This document shows positions 43,494 through 52,000 of a DNA stretch of 64,000 bases, in pieces. The first letter of the stretch is position 1, and each line of letters opens with the position of its first letter. This DNA comes from Alphaproteobacteria bacterium (GTDB taxonomy: Bacteria; Pseudomonadota; Alphaproteobacteria; Micropepsales; Micropepsaceae): NCBI GenBank assembly GCA_024236055.1, contig JACKLF010000006.1:106164-170163 (forward strand), given 5' to 3'. Below the pieces are notes generated by a model. That model worked only from the letters and a program-made list of their open reading frames with translations. It had not been told where the DNA came from and did not search any database. Both the position numbers and the translations under genes were made by a program.

Positions 43494-43787
43494 CTAGCGA
43501 GCCTCCGCCCGTCGCGCCGCCGATAGCAAGGCGCCGATGCCGGTGAGCAGGATCGACAGCACCGGCCCCACCGCATAGTGGGCAACGGCATGGCGCAGCA
43601 GGCCGGTCAGGGCCGGCATGGCCAGAGCCAGAAACAGCGTCATGGCTGCGGCGATGGCAAGTGTCGCGGCGATCCGCCGTTGAAACAGGTCACGTTCCAG
43701 CCGGCGCATCACCGCAAGGTCGAAACCCGGATCGCGCGCCTGCACCGTTTCGGCCTGCCACAGCGCGGCCAGTTCATCATCCAGCAT
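43494..43787 (-). CDS. Small membrane protein, last gene of the ECF sigma operon
   Basis: A 97-residue protein with a cytoplasmic N-terminal helix (LDDELAALWQAETVQARDPG) and two membrane segments (ATLAIAAAMTLFLALAMPAL, VGPVLSILLTGIGALLSAA). It overlaps the sigma gene by 11 bases. Size, topology and coupling suggest an anti-sigma factor for the ECF sigma, but it lacks a zinc-binding HxxxCxxC motif. Confidence 0.7.
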   Translation of the reverse strand: MLDDELAALWQAETVQARDPGFDLAVMRRLERDLFQRRIAATLAIAAAMTLFLALAMPALTGLLRHAVAHYAVGPVLSILLTGIGALLSAARRAEAR

Positions 43788-44316
43788 CGTCGTCTCCCGT
43801 CATCCGGCCAAGGCTCTGGTCAAGTTTCTGGCGCGCGCGTGCGACCAGCGATTTGATGTTGCGGGGGCTGGTGCTCATCACCTGCGCGGCCTCGTCCTGG
43901 GAAAAGCCCGCCATCAGGCACAACAGCAGCGCCGCGCGCTCGTCGCCGGCCAGCCGGTCGATGGCCGCCGAAAGATCGAGGCCGGTATCGGCATCGGCCT
44001 GCACCGCTGTGGGCGCGGTCTCGATGGCGGCGCCCTGGCGGCGCAGCCGCCGCCACAGGCTGCGCCGGCTCTCGCGGCATTTGCGCCAGCCGATGCCGAA
44101 CAGCCAGGCGCGAAAGTCGCGTTGTGGATCGAAGCGGTCCAGCGCGCGCCAGGCGAACAGGAAGGTTTCCTGCGCGATGTCCTCGGCTTCGGCTGGGGTG
44201 AGGCGGCGCAGAAAGGCGACCAGTCCCGCCTGGTGCAGGGCGACCAGGTGGCGAAAGGCCGATGGCGAACCGGCCTTGGCCGCCATGATCCAGTTCTGGT
44301 CGTCCTGGCTGCTCAC
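43777..44316 (-). CDS. ECF RNA polymerase sigma factor
   Basis: A 179-residue sigma-70 family member. Region 2 reads PAEAEDIAQETFLFAWRALD with DFRAWLFGIGWRKC, and region 4 reads ALLLCLMAGFSQDEAAQVMS followed by SPRNIKSLVARARQKL. GTG at 44316 overlaps the stop of the upstream gene (GTGA); ATG at 44286 is an alternative. It sits between two small membrane-protein genes, the usual place for a sigma/anti-sigma unit. Confidence 0.9.
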   Translation of the reverse strand: MSSQDDQNWIMAAKAGSPSAFRHLVALHQAGLVAFLRRLTPAEAEDIAQETFLFAWRALDRFDPQRDFRAWLFGIGWRKCRESRRSLWRRLRRQGAAIETAPTAVQADADTGLDLSAAIDRLAGDERAALLLCLMAGFSQDEAAQVMSTSPRNIKSLVARARQKLDQSLGRMTGDDDAG

Positions 44317-44738
44317 GGTGCGCCGGGACCGGGCTTTCGGGCCTGCACGATCAGCGCGAACAGGGCGCAAGCCGCCGCGCCAGCCCCGAAGAGAACGGTG
44401 AGGAACAGGACATTGGCGCTGTCGGGATCGCCCTGGGCGTGGCGCAGCCATGTCAGGGCGCCAAAGCCGATCGCGCCCGCCGCCAGCGCCAGCGCGCCAA
44501 GCCAGAAATGCAGCGGCTGATAGGACCATGGCCGGCCGGCGGCGCGCGGCAGCACCGCGTCGAGCAGGGCGGGCGGCGGTTCCTTGCCCTGGTCGACATA
44601 ACCCTTGATCAGGTCCAGCGTCCGCTGCGCCTGCCGGTGGCGGGTCCAGGTTTGCAGCATCGCGCCGATGCCCCAGCCCAGCGGAAACAGCAGCCACCAG
44701 AAATTTGCCGCGAACAGGTAAAGCTCGCTATGACGCAT
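44313..44738 (-). CDS. Membrane protein upstream of the ECF sigma factor
   Basis: A 141-residue protein with three helices: NFWWLLFPLGWGIGAMLQTW, WLGALALAAGAIGFGALTWL and LFLTVLFGAGAAACALFALI. A polar loop between the first two contains LIKGYVDQGKEPPPALLDAV. The start at 44738 is preferred, with GGGAGATG upstream. Translation is coupled to the sigma gene, so it is probably a regulator or sensor for it; no family recognised. Confidence 0.7.
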   Translation of the reverse strand: MRHSELYLFAANFWWLLFPLGWGIGAMLQTWTRHRQAQRTLDLIKGYVDQGKEPPPALLDAVLPRAAGRPWSYQPLHFWLGALALAAGAIGFGALTWLRHAQGDPDSANVLFLTVLFGAGAAACALFALIVQARKPGPGAP

Positions 44739-44780
44739 GCCCATCTCCCATGGCCGGTTCCCCGATTGCCGTTTCGCCCG

Positions 44781-46307
44781 TCACGGCGAACCCAGATTGC
44801 GCGCAACGAGGTCGGCGCCGGTTTCGCCGAAGCTTTCCTCGATGATTTTCTTCCACAAGGATATGCCATTCTCGGAATTGGCGATAACCAGAAGGCCGTC
44901 ACGGCTTTCGGGCAGCAGGATGGCGATGGCCTTGATGCCGTCATCCCCCCCGGTGTGCTGAAGCGCAAAGACCTTGCCGGGGCCGAGATTCTCATAGATG
45001 CCCCAGCTCAGGCCCCAGTCCACATTGTCCGCCTTGTGCGCCTGCGGCGTCAGCATGTCCCGGTAAAGGGGCTTGGGCAGCCCCGCGCCGTTCAGCAACG
45101 CCGCCATCAGGCGGGCATAGTCGGGTGCGGTGGTCAGCAGATTGGCGGCGGCATTGACCGTGACGTGATGGGGCAGGTCGATCCGTTTGCCTTCGGCGTC
45201 GTGCGGCGGGGCATAGCGCGAGACGTCGACGGGCGCAGCACCCGGCGCGGCGGCAAATGAATACTGGGAGTCCTTCATGCCCAGCGGGCCAAAGACATAT
45301 TGCTGGGCCAGCGCCTCCAGCCCGGTATGGAATTTCGCCTCCAGCGCCTTGCGCAGATATTCAAAGCCTTCGCCGGAATATTGGAACTTCGCGCCGGGCC
45401 GGAATTCGAAGTGCAGCTTCCTGGATGGTGTCAGGTAACGCCAGTTGGGAAAGCCCGAACGCTGGGTCAGCACCATGCGCGTCGTCAGGTATTTCAGCTC
45501 GGGGCTGCCGGCGACGTCGGGATCGACGTACCAGTCCGACAGGGGCGCATCCAGCGACCATTTCCCCGCCGCGACCAGTTTCAGAACCGTCAGCGCCGTC
45601 ACCGGCTTGGTCAGCGAGGCGACATTGTAGATAACGTCGACGGGCACCGCGCGCCCATCGTCATAGCGGCCAAAGGCGCGGATGCCGGCGATCTTGCCGT
45701 CTACGATCCGGGCGATCGCCATGGACGGGATGTGATGCTGCGCCATCAGGGCGGTGATCCGGGCGCGATTGTCGAACAGCGGCGCGGGATAGACGGCGTC
45801 GAATTTGTTGGCGGCGCGCGGTTCGTGATGGTCGTAGCTCAGGCTTTCGGCAAGTTGCCAGCCCGCCTTGCCACGCAACCACACATTGGTGAAGCGGCCC
45901 GCGTCGGTCTTGTACAGCGGCTTGCCCGGTTCCCGGATATAGAAGTCGTGCTGGCCGGTTTCGATCGCGCCATAGAGCTTGCCTTCATTGTGGAGCGCAA
46001 AGACGTCGATGGTGCCGGGCACGGCCTTGCGGATCGGCTTGCGCGCCGGGTTGCTGCAGATGCTGTCCTTGAAGCCTTTCAGGAACTGCTTCCGGTCCTG
46101 GGCGCCGTTCTGGTCGTGCAGAAAATGAAAGTCGGCGCTGACGATGGCGTCCAGCCGATCCAGTTTGCACTGGTTGAACCCCTCCTCGAACAGGATGCGG
46201 TCGGCCTGCATGATCTGGCTGTAGAGGCTGGCGGTCTGGGCGACCTGGGCGGAGGCCGCGACCGGCATCGCCGTGACGGCCAGAAAGGCCCATATCCCAT
46301 ATCGCAT
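44781..46307 (-). CDS. Exported serine hydrolase (class C beta-lactamase fold) with an N-terminal NTF2-like domain
   Basis: A 508-residue two-domain protein. After the signal peptide (residues 1-21, VAASAQ), an NTF2/DUF4440-like domain (about 25-155) contains DAIVSADFHFLHDQNGAQDR and WQLAESLSYDHHE. The serine hydrolase domain follows with nucleophile Ser in NVASLTKPVTAL (SxxK), Tyr in FQYSGEGFEYL and HTGGDD as the third element. Substrates may be peptides, esters or beta-lactams. The first domain is clearly related to the stand-alone protein at 55163-55618. It lies 42 bases upstream of the ECF operon on the same strand. Confidence 0.88.
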   Translation of the reverse strand: MRYGIWAFLAVTAMPVAASAQVAQTASLYSQIMQADRILFEEGFNQCKLDRLDAIVSADFHFLHDQNGAQDRKQFLKGFKDSICSNPARKPIRKAVPGTIDVFALHNEGKLYGAIETGQHDFYIREPGKPLYKTDAGRFTNVWLRGKAGWQLAESLSYDHHEPRAANKFDAVYPAPLFDNRARITALMAQHHIPSMAIARIVDGKIAGIRAFGRYDDGRAVPVDVIYNVASLTKPVTALTVLKLVAAGKWSLDAPLSDWYVDPDVAGSPELKYLTTRMVLTQRSGFPNWRYLTPSRKLHFEFRPGAKFQYSGEGFEYLRKALEAKFHTGLEALAQQYVFGPLGMKDSQYSFAAAPGAAPVDVSRYAPPHDAEGKRIDLPHHVTVNAAANLLTTAPDYARLMAALLNGAGLPKPLYRDMLTPQAHKADNVDWGLSWGIYENLGPGKVFALQHTGGDDGIKAIAILLPESRDGLLVIANSENGISLWKKIIEESFGETGADLVARNLGSP

Positions 46308-46502
46308 CGATGACTGTCCCCTGATTTGCATGTGCCGGTTTTGACTGCGCTGGCGGCGCGCGCCGCGCCGTTCTCAGGGGCTATTGGCCGCCAAGGGCGG
46401 CAGGGGACGGCCAGAACATGCGCAAAATGCATGGGTGCGGGCTGCAATGCCCGGCGCTAGCCGCGTCTGACATCGCTGTCACTTTCCCCGCACCCCGTCA
46501 GG

Positions 46503-46519
46503 CTGTATACAGCATACAG
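46503..46519. promoter_or_regulatory. 17-bp palindrome upstream of the FecI-like sigma gene
   Basis: CTGTAT-ACAGC-ATACAG, 25 bases before the proposed TTG start at 46544. It could be an operator for a dimeric repressor; it is not a canonical Fur box. Confidence 0.45.
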
Positions 46520-46543
46520 GTCAGGTCGCAGGCGGGCTGGGAA

Positions 46544-47122
46544 TTGTCGACGATCCTCGATGCATATCTTGCCAATGAGACAGCGCTGAAACGCTATCTC
46601 AGGCGCTTTATCGGCTCGCGCGAGACCGCCGATGATCTGGCGCAGGAGGCATTTCTGCGCGCTTTCGCGGCCGAATCACGCCGCCAGATCGAGACTCCGA
46701 AAGCATTTTTGTTCAAGGTTGCCAAGAACTTGGCCCTGAACGAGTTGGCCCGGCGATCCGCCGCGACAATTGAACCACTAGGGGATTTGGACGGCCAAGA
46801 GGTCATAGCAGACAGCACCCAAGCCTCGGTTGATGATGTTGTCGATGGTCGAGAACGCATTCGCCTGCTCGCGCGCGCGATTGCAGCCCTGCCGCCCCAG
46901 TGCGCCAGGGTCTTTATCCTTCGCAAGATGCAGGGCTTGTCGCAGAAGGAGATCGCGGTCCGCCTCAACATCTCTGTCAGAACGGTCGAAAGCCATGTCG
47001 CGACCGGGTTGTCGCGTTGCCGCGCCTTCATGCGGGCCCATGACGGGACGGCCCCGGACGGGCATGATGCGGCGCCGGAACGGGCGGCAACGGCATTTGC
47101 CCGGACCACCAAGGCAGAGTAA
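46544..47122 (+). CDS. FecI-type ECF sigma factor
   Basis: A 192-residue sigma factor: ETADDLAQEAFLRAFAAESR and ETPKAFLFKVAKNLALNELA (region 2), LPPQCARVFILRKMQGLSQK and ISVRTVESHVATGLSRCRAF (region 4). The SHVATGL pattern is typical of the FecI branch. The start is uncertain: TTG at 46544 matches the family N-terminus, while an in-frame ATG at 46418 would add 42 unlikely residues and cover the palindrome. FecR follows 24 bases later, then a TonB receptor with an STN domain, so this is a cell-surface signalling system. Confidence 0.88.
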   Translation: MSTILDAYLANETALKRYLRRFIGSRETADDLAQEAFLRAFAAESRRQIETPKAFLFKVAKNLALNELARRSAATIEPLGDLDGQEVIADSTQASVDDVVDGRERIRLLARAIAALPPQCARVFILRKMQGLSQKEIAVRLNISVRTVESHVATGLSRCRAFMRAHDGTAPDGHDAAPERAATAFARTTKAE

Positions 47123-47146
47123 TTCGGTGCTGGACCTGAAAGTGCA

Positions 47147-48244
47147 ATGACCGACAAGGGCAAAATACTGGCCTTTCCCGACACCGCGGCGATCGATTCC
47201 GAGGCCGCGGCATGGGTGGCGCGTTTCGATGCCGGTGAGGTGTCCGCCAGGGACCAGGCCGAGTTCCAGGCCTGGCTGAACCGCAGCGCGCTGCACCGCC
47301 AGGCCATCGCCGAATATGGCAGCCTGTGGTCGGAGTTCGACGCGCTGCGCGTGCTCGTTGAAAAGGACGCGGCGGGTCAGCCGCCGGCCGCGGGCACGGC
47401 GCCGCGCTCCGGCGTCCTGCTGAAAAAGGCCGCGCCCTGGCTTGGCGCCTGCGCGGCGGCCCTGGTCCTGGCCGCGGGCGGCGCGGTGCTCTTGCATCCC
47501 CAGCCGCAACAGGAATTGGAACAGGTCGCCAGTATCGCGAGCCCACCGCCCGCAAAGGCGTTCTATGAAACGCCGGTCGGCGGTCACAAGACGGTGACCC
47601 TGGCCGACGGCACCACGGTGACCCTGAACACCAACAGCCTGCTGGCCGTGAACTTCAAGGACGATTGCCGCGACGTGCACCTGATCCGCGGCGAGGCCTA
47701 TTTCGAAGTGGTGCATGACAAGGCGCGCCCCTTCACCGTCTATGCGAACAACTTTGCGGTGCGCGACATCGGAACGGCCTTCGACGTCCATCTGGCCAAG
47801 GCCGGGCAGGTCGAAGTGGGTGTTACCCGCGGAAGCGTCGAGGTGGCGCCGGTGCATCACGCCGCCGGTCCGGCCCCCGTCAAGCAGCCCGATGTCGTCG
47901 TTGCCGGGCAGAGGATCGTGCTGGGACCGAAGATCGAACCGCCCCAGCCGGTGTCCAGCGCCGTGATGGGACGCAAGCTGGCCTGGCGGCAGGGCGAACT
48001 GATCTATACCGGCCAGCCGCTCGGCGAAGTGCTTGACGATGTCAGCCGCTATGCGGACATCAAGATCGAACTTGCGGACCCGGCGCTGAAAGACCTGCCG
48101 GTCGGCGGTGCGTTCAGGACCGACCAGATCGGGGCGATATTCGCCGCGCTGGAAAACAATTTCGGCATTCGCGCGCAATGGATCGATTCACGGCATGTCC
48201 GTTTCACTGCGAGCGACGAAAAGCAGACGGCCAGCAGGGAATAG
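47147..48244 (+). CDS. FecR-type anti-sigma regulator
   Basis: A 365-residue inner-membrane protein. The N-terminal cytoplasmic domain (EAAAWVARFDAGEVSARDQA, WLNRSALHRQAIAEYGSLW) matches the FecR sigma-binding region. One helix spans about 98-116 (LGACAAALVLAAGGAVLL). The periplasmic FecR domain holds GGHKTVTLADGTTVTLNTNS and GEAYFEVVHDKARPFTVYAN. The C-terminal region (DVSRYADIKIELADPAL onwards) resembles a secretin/TonB short N-terminal fold that meets the receptor's STN domain. Confidence 0.92.
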   Translation: MTDKGKILAFPDTAAIDSEAAAWVARFDAGEVSARDQAEFQAWLNRSALHRQAIAEYGSLWSEFDALRVLVEKDAAGQPPAAGTAPRSGVLLKKAAPWLGACAAALVLAAGGAVLLHPQPQQELEQVASIASPPPAKAFYETPVGGHKTVTLADGTTVTLNTNSLLAVNFKDDCRDVHLIRGEAYFEVVHDKARPFTVYANNFAVRDIGTAFDVHLAKAGQVEVGVTRGSVEVAPVHHAAGPAPVKQPDVVVAGQRIVLGPKIEPPQPVSSAVMGRKLAWRQGELIYTGQPLGEVLDDVSRYADIKIELADPALKDLPVGGAFRTDQIGAIFAALENNFGIRAQWIDSRHVRFTASDEKQTASRE

Positions 48245-48366
48245 AGTGCGGCCTCGCGCCATTCTGTCTGATTAATAACAATTTTAGCGATCGCCCATGC
48301 GCCTGCCGCGTCATGACGGTCCGCACCATTTTGCGGGCGCGTGAAATGTCCATGCATGGATGACCT

Positions 48367-48378
48367 GTTGCGACACAG
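48367..48378. repeat. 12-bp direct repeat, copy 1, in the leader of the STN-receptor gene
   Basis: GTTGCGACACAG in the 274-base gap between fecR and the receptor. The identical copy is at 48847-48858, just before the internal ribosome-binding site. The gap otherwise shows only A-rich DNA around 48412-48420 and no gene. Confidence 0.7.
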
Positions 48379-48518
48379 CTTTGTTGTAAAAGGGCCACAA
48401 CGCGATATGGTCAAAAAAAATTGCATCGACCTCTAGGTGAATTGGACTTCCCGCCGGTCTCAATCATCATAAGGCCGGTGTGAAGGCAAAGTGATGCCAA
48501 CCCACTGGGTCAGAAAAA

Positions 48519-51500
48519 ATGCGTGTAAGGGGAGAGACGCTCGCGGCGGTTGCGCTCTGGGGATGTCTGGTTTTTTCAGGTCCCGCTTTTTCAGAACCGA
48601 CTTTCGCGCCGTCCTCGAAATATAACGTCGATATTTCGGGGACAGATTTGACAGCTGCCCTGCCTGCCCTATCACGGCAGACGGGGGTGGTGGTTCTTTA
48701 CCCTTACCAACTGGCCCAGGTCCGGAGCAATCCGGTGAAAGGTTCGTACACGGTCTCTGAAGTGTTGCAGATGATGCTTCAAGGGACTGGCTTCTCCGGC
48801 AGCGTCACGGCGCAAGGGGCGGTTTCGATCGTCCGGCGTCCAAGAAGTTGCGACACAGAGGGGGAAGCCATGCTTCGCGATTCAAAATCCACCGTTTCCG
48901 TCATCGCCCTGATTGCCGGGCTGTTCAGTTATCCGGCCTGCGCCCAGCCCGCGGCCCAGCTTCAGAGCGGCGCACCCGGCGCGCCCGAAACGGTCGAGTC
49001 CGTGGTCGTCACCGGTTCGCGCGTCATTTCCGACGTCGCCAATTCGCCCACCCCGCTGACGGTGGTGACGACGAACCAGCTGCTGAACACCACCCCGACC
49101 AACCTGGCCGACGGCCTGAACAAGCTGCCGGTTTTCCAGAACAGCGCGTCGGAGCGCAACCTGAGCAGCGGCGGCGGCAACAACAGCGGCAACTTCCTGA
49201 ACCTGCGCAACTTCGGCCAGCAGCGCACCCTGGTCCTGCTGGACGGCATGCGCCTTCCGCCCTCCAACCAGGGCGGCAGCGTCGACGTCAGCACCCTGCC
49301 GCAGATGCTGATGACACGCGTGGATGTCGTCACCGGCGGCGGTTCGGCGGTGTACGGCTCGGATGCCATCACCGGCGTGGTCAACTTCATCCTGGACAAG
49401 CATTTCAACGGCTTCAAATACGAGGCCAATGCCGGCATTTCCGGCTATGCCGACGGCTTCAAGTACAAGGTGAATGCGGCGGCGGGCACCGACCTGTTCG
49501 GCGGCCGCGGCCATATCGAAGGCGCCGTCCAGTATCAGCATGGCGACGGCGTGCTGCAGGGCGCCCGGCCCATTTTTGCCCACCAGTTCTCGTCCTATAA
49601 CACCGGCAGAACCCCGGCAAACCCGGTGACCAACACGCAGAATGGCGGCCAGACGAGCGGGACGTTCAACGGTCTTATCGGCTGCACGAACTGCCAGGTG
49701 AACGGCTACGAGTTCGGCCAGCCGGGCGTGCCCACGCCCGCCAACTTCGGCTATATCCCGCCGGGCCAGAACTCCATCGCGATCGGCGGCAATGGCTCGG
49801 CCGTGAAGTATGAATCGATCTATGGCGATACCCGCAACGCCACGGCGTTTGGCCGCTTCAGCTACGAAGTCAACGACGACACCACCTTCTTCGCGCAGGT
49901 CTCGCTGGCGCAGGCGAATGTCTTCAACTACTTCTTCCCGTCGCAGCAGGAGCCCAGCCGCCAGACGGTTACCTATTACAAGAACAACGCCTTCCTGCCG
50001 CTGGCGACGCAGGCCCTGCTGGGTGACAACAGCGCCACGGATCCCAACTGGGCGACCGACGGCACCAATACCTTCACAGTGTCGGAATGGTATGCCGACC
50101 CGAACCGCACCCGCAAAACCAACAATGTGACGCGCAACATTGTCGGCACCATCGGTTTGAATGGCGTGGTCTTCGGGGATTTTGCCTGGGACGCGCATTA
50201 CACCCATGGCGAAACCCGCCTGTCGACCACGGGCCTGTTCAACGGCAACAACCAGTTCCATGACGCGGCGCAGGACGCGGTGATCGATCCCACCTCGCAC
50301 AGGGTCGTTTGCTGGAACAACACCGCCGCGGCGATCGCCCAGTTTGGCGATCTGTATCCCGGTTGCGTGCCGATCAACACTTTCGGCAACAACGTGACCA
50401 CGGACCAGCAGTATACCTATTGGTCGCGGTCGACGCATTTCGCGGAGACCAACGCCATGGACGATATTGCCGCCGACATTTCGGGCAGCCTTTTTGAACT
50501 GCCGGCCGGTCCGGTCAAGGTGGCGCTGGCGGGCGAAATGCGCTGGCTCAGCTATGACATCGAATCCAACGCCTCGCCGACCGCGGTGGTCGATTGCACT
50601 GGCCTTCGCCTTTGCGGCAACCAGGCCGGGAAAGGCTTCGCCAATCAGGCTCTCGTCACCCAGACCTTGTGGGACAACAACACCGTGCCGTCGGTCTCGG
50701 CCGACGAGAATGTCTGGGAATTCTCGGGCGAAGTGGGCGTCCCGCTGCTCAAGGATATTCCGCTGGTCCAGAGCTTCAATGCCGACCTGGCGGGCCGCTA
50801 CACCAACTACAGCATCTCCGGCTCGGTCGAGACCTGGAAGATCGGTCTGGACTGGCATGTGAATGACGACATCCGCTTCCGCGGCACGACGTCCATCGAC
50901 ATCCGCGCGCCCACGCTGAACGATTTGTTCTCGCCCACCGTCTCCAACAGCGGGCCGTTCCTGGATCCTCTGACCAACTACAATCCGGGCGGCATTCAGA
51001 CCGTGTCGGGCGGCAACCCGAACCTGAAGCCGGAAGTGTCGCGTACCTATACGGCCGGCGTGGTTCTGACGCCGACCTGGATTCCGGGCCTGACGATGTC
51101 GGCGGACTACTATCAGATCAAGCTGAAGAACGCGATCACCAGCATCAGCGGCAGCAATACGGCGATTGCCAATCTCTGTGTCGCATCCGGCGGCACCTCG
51201 CCCTTCTGCGCGCTGTATGTCCGGCCGTTCCCCTACACCAACACGACACCGGCCAACTATCCCACCTTGCTCTACAGCCGGAGCCTGAACGCGGCGTTCA
51301 ATGTCACCGAAGGCCAGGATTACGAGATCGACTATGGCTTCGACATGGCGGATATCACCGACCTGTCGGGCGTGGTCAATCTGCGGGCCCTGCTGAACGT
51401 GGCTCCGGTGAACACCACCAGCAGCTTCCCCGGCGCCCCGGTCAACCACACCACCCAGCCCAAGGGTCATGGCACGATCCTGGCCGACTACACGCTTGGT

Positions 51501-51815
51501 GACTGGAGTGTGGCTGCCCAGTGGCACTACTTCAGTGGCGGCAGCAACGTGGCGGTCTACGGGCCCGGACAGACCTACTATGCCCAGCCCCGCTATGGCA
51601 GCTTCAGCACCACGGACTTCACCCTGTCCAGGCGGTTTGCCTTCAGCGACGGCTCGGCCATGTCTGCCTACTTCAACGTGCAGAACGCCTTCGACTCCGT
51701 GCCCCCGTATACCGTCGGATCGTCCGGAAACCCCGGCTCCATCTTTGGCGGCATCCCCCAGGGCGAGGACGTGATGGGCCGTTACTTCACCATCGGCATC
51801 CGCGGCGATCTCTAA
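48519..51815 (+). CDS. TonB-dependent receptor with N-terminal STN signalling domain and a second internal start
   Basis: A 1098-residue frame. Residues 1-25 are a signal peptide and about 35-108 an STN domain (YNVDISGTDLTAALPALSRQ, GSYTVSEVLQMMLQGTGFSG). At Met118 (base 48870) a new GAGGGGGAAG Shine-Dalgarno is followed by MLRDSKSTVSVIALIAGLFS and YPACAQ, which looks like a complete second signal peptide. The plug follows (SVVVTGSRVISDVANSPTPL, GGSAVYGSDAITGVVNFIL) and then the barrel, ending FTIGIRGDL. So either a long signalling receptor or a short transporter could be made. The substrate is unknown. Confidence 0.88.
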   Translation: MRVRGETLAAVALWGCLVFSGPAFSEPTFAPSSKYNVDISGTDLTAALPALSRQTGVVVLYPYQLAQVRSNPVKGSYTVSEVLQMMLQGTGFSGSVTAQGAVSIVRRPRSCDTEGEAMLRDSKSTVSVIALIAGLFSYPACAQPAAQLQSGAPGAPETVESVVVTGSRVISDVANSPTPLTVVTTNQLLNTTPTNLADGLNKLPVFQNSASERNLSSGGGNNSGNFLNLRNFGQQRTLVLLDGMRLPPSNQGGSVDVSTLPQMLMTRVDVVTGGGSAVYGSDAITGVVNFILDKHFNGFKYEANAGISGYADGFKYKVNAAAGTDLFGGRGHIEGAVQYQHGDGVLQGARPIFAHQFSSYNTGRTPANPVTNTQNGGQTSGTFNGLIGCTNCQVNGYEFGQPGVPTPANFGYIPPGQNSIAIGGNGSAVKYESIYGDTRNATAFGRFSYEVNDDTTFFAQVSLAQANVFNYFFPSQQEPSRQTVTYYKNNAFLPLATQALLGDNSATDPNWATDGTNTFTVSEWYADPNRTRKTNNVTRNIVGTIGLNGVVFGDFAWDAHYTHGETRLSTTGLFNGNNQFHDAAQDAVIDPTSHRVVCWNNTAAAIAQFGDLYPGCVPINTFGNNVTTDQQYTYWSRSTHFAETNAMDDIAADISGSLFELPAGPVKVALAGEMRWLSYDIESNASPTAVVDCTGLRLCGNQAGKGFANQALVTQTLWDNNTVPSVSADENVWEFSGEVGVPLLKDIPLVQSFNADLAGRYTNYSISGSVETWKIGLDWHVNDDIRFRGTTSIDIRAPTLNDLFSPTVSNSGPFLDPLTNYNPGGIQTVSGGNPNLKPEVSRTYTAGVVLTPTWIPGLTMSADYYQIKLKNAITSISGSNTAIANLCVASGGTSPFCALYVRPFPYTNTTPANYPTLLYSRSLNAAFNVTEGQDYEIDYGFDMADITDLSGVVNLRALLNVAPVNTTSSFPGAPVNHTTQPKGHGTILADYTLGDWSVAAQWHYFSGGSNVAVYGPGQTYYAQPRYGSFSTTDFTLSRRFAFSDGSAMSAYFNVQNAFDSVPPYTVGSSGNPGSIFGGIPQGEDVMGRYFTIGIRGDL
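48847..48858. repeat. 12-bp direct repeat, copy 2, at the internal start
   Basis: GTTGCGACACAG immediately before the internal Shine-Dalgarno AGGGGGAAG. With copy 1 it brackets 468 bases containing the STN coding region. Confidence 0.7.
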
Positions 51816-51853
51816 AGGACTGCCGTCGACATATCGGACGTGAATTCCCCCTT

Positions 51854-51887
51854 GGGCCGCTGCTGCAAAGCCGCGGCCCTTCTTTTT
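51854..51887 (+). terminator. Rho-independent terminator after the STN receptor
   Basis: Arms GGGCCGC and GCGGCCC are followed by TTCTTTTT, 39 bases after the receptor stop. A second weaker stem (GGCCGC-TTTTTTAAT-GCGGC) follows at about 51911-51925. Confidence 0.8.
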
Positions 51888-52000
51888 GAGGATCTGGCTT
51901 TTTTGAGGGGGCCGCTTTTTTAATGCGGCGCGGCGTCAATCCATCTTGTGCGCCCCCCAATTGTTCCTAATATCCGCGCCGTTGGGGACAGGGGCAGAGC

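Noticed and set aside
48882..51527. An 881-codon minus-strand frame opposite the STN receptor
   Set aside because: Same reasoning: no recognisable motif, while the plus strand encodes an unmistakable TonB receptor.
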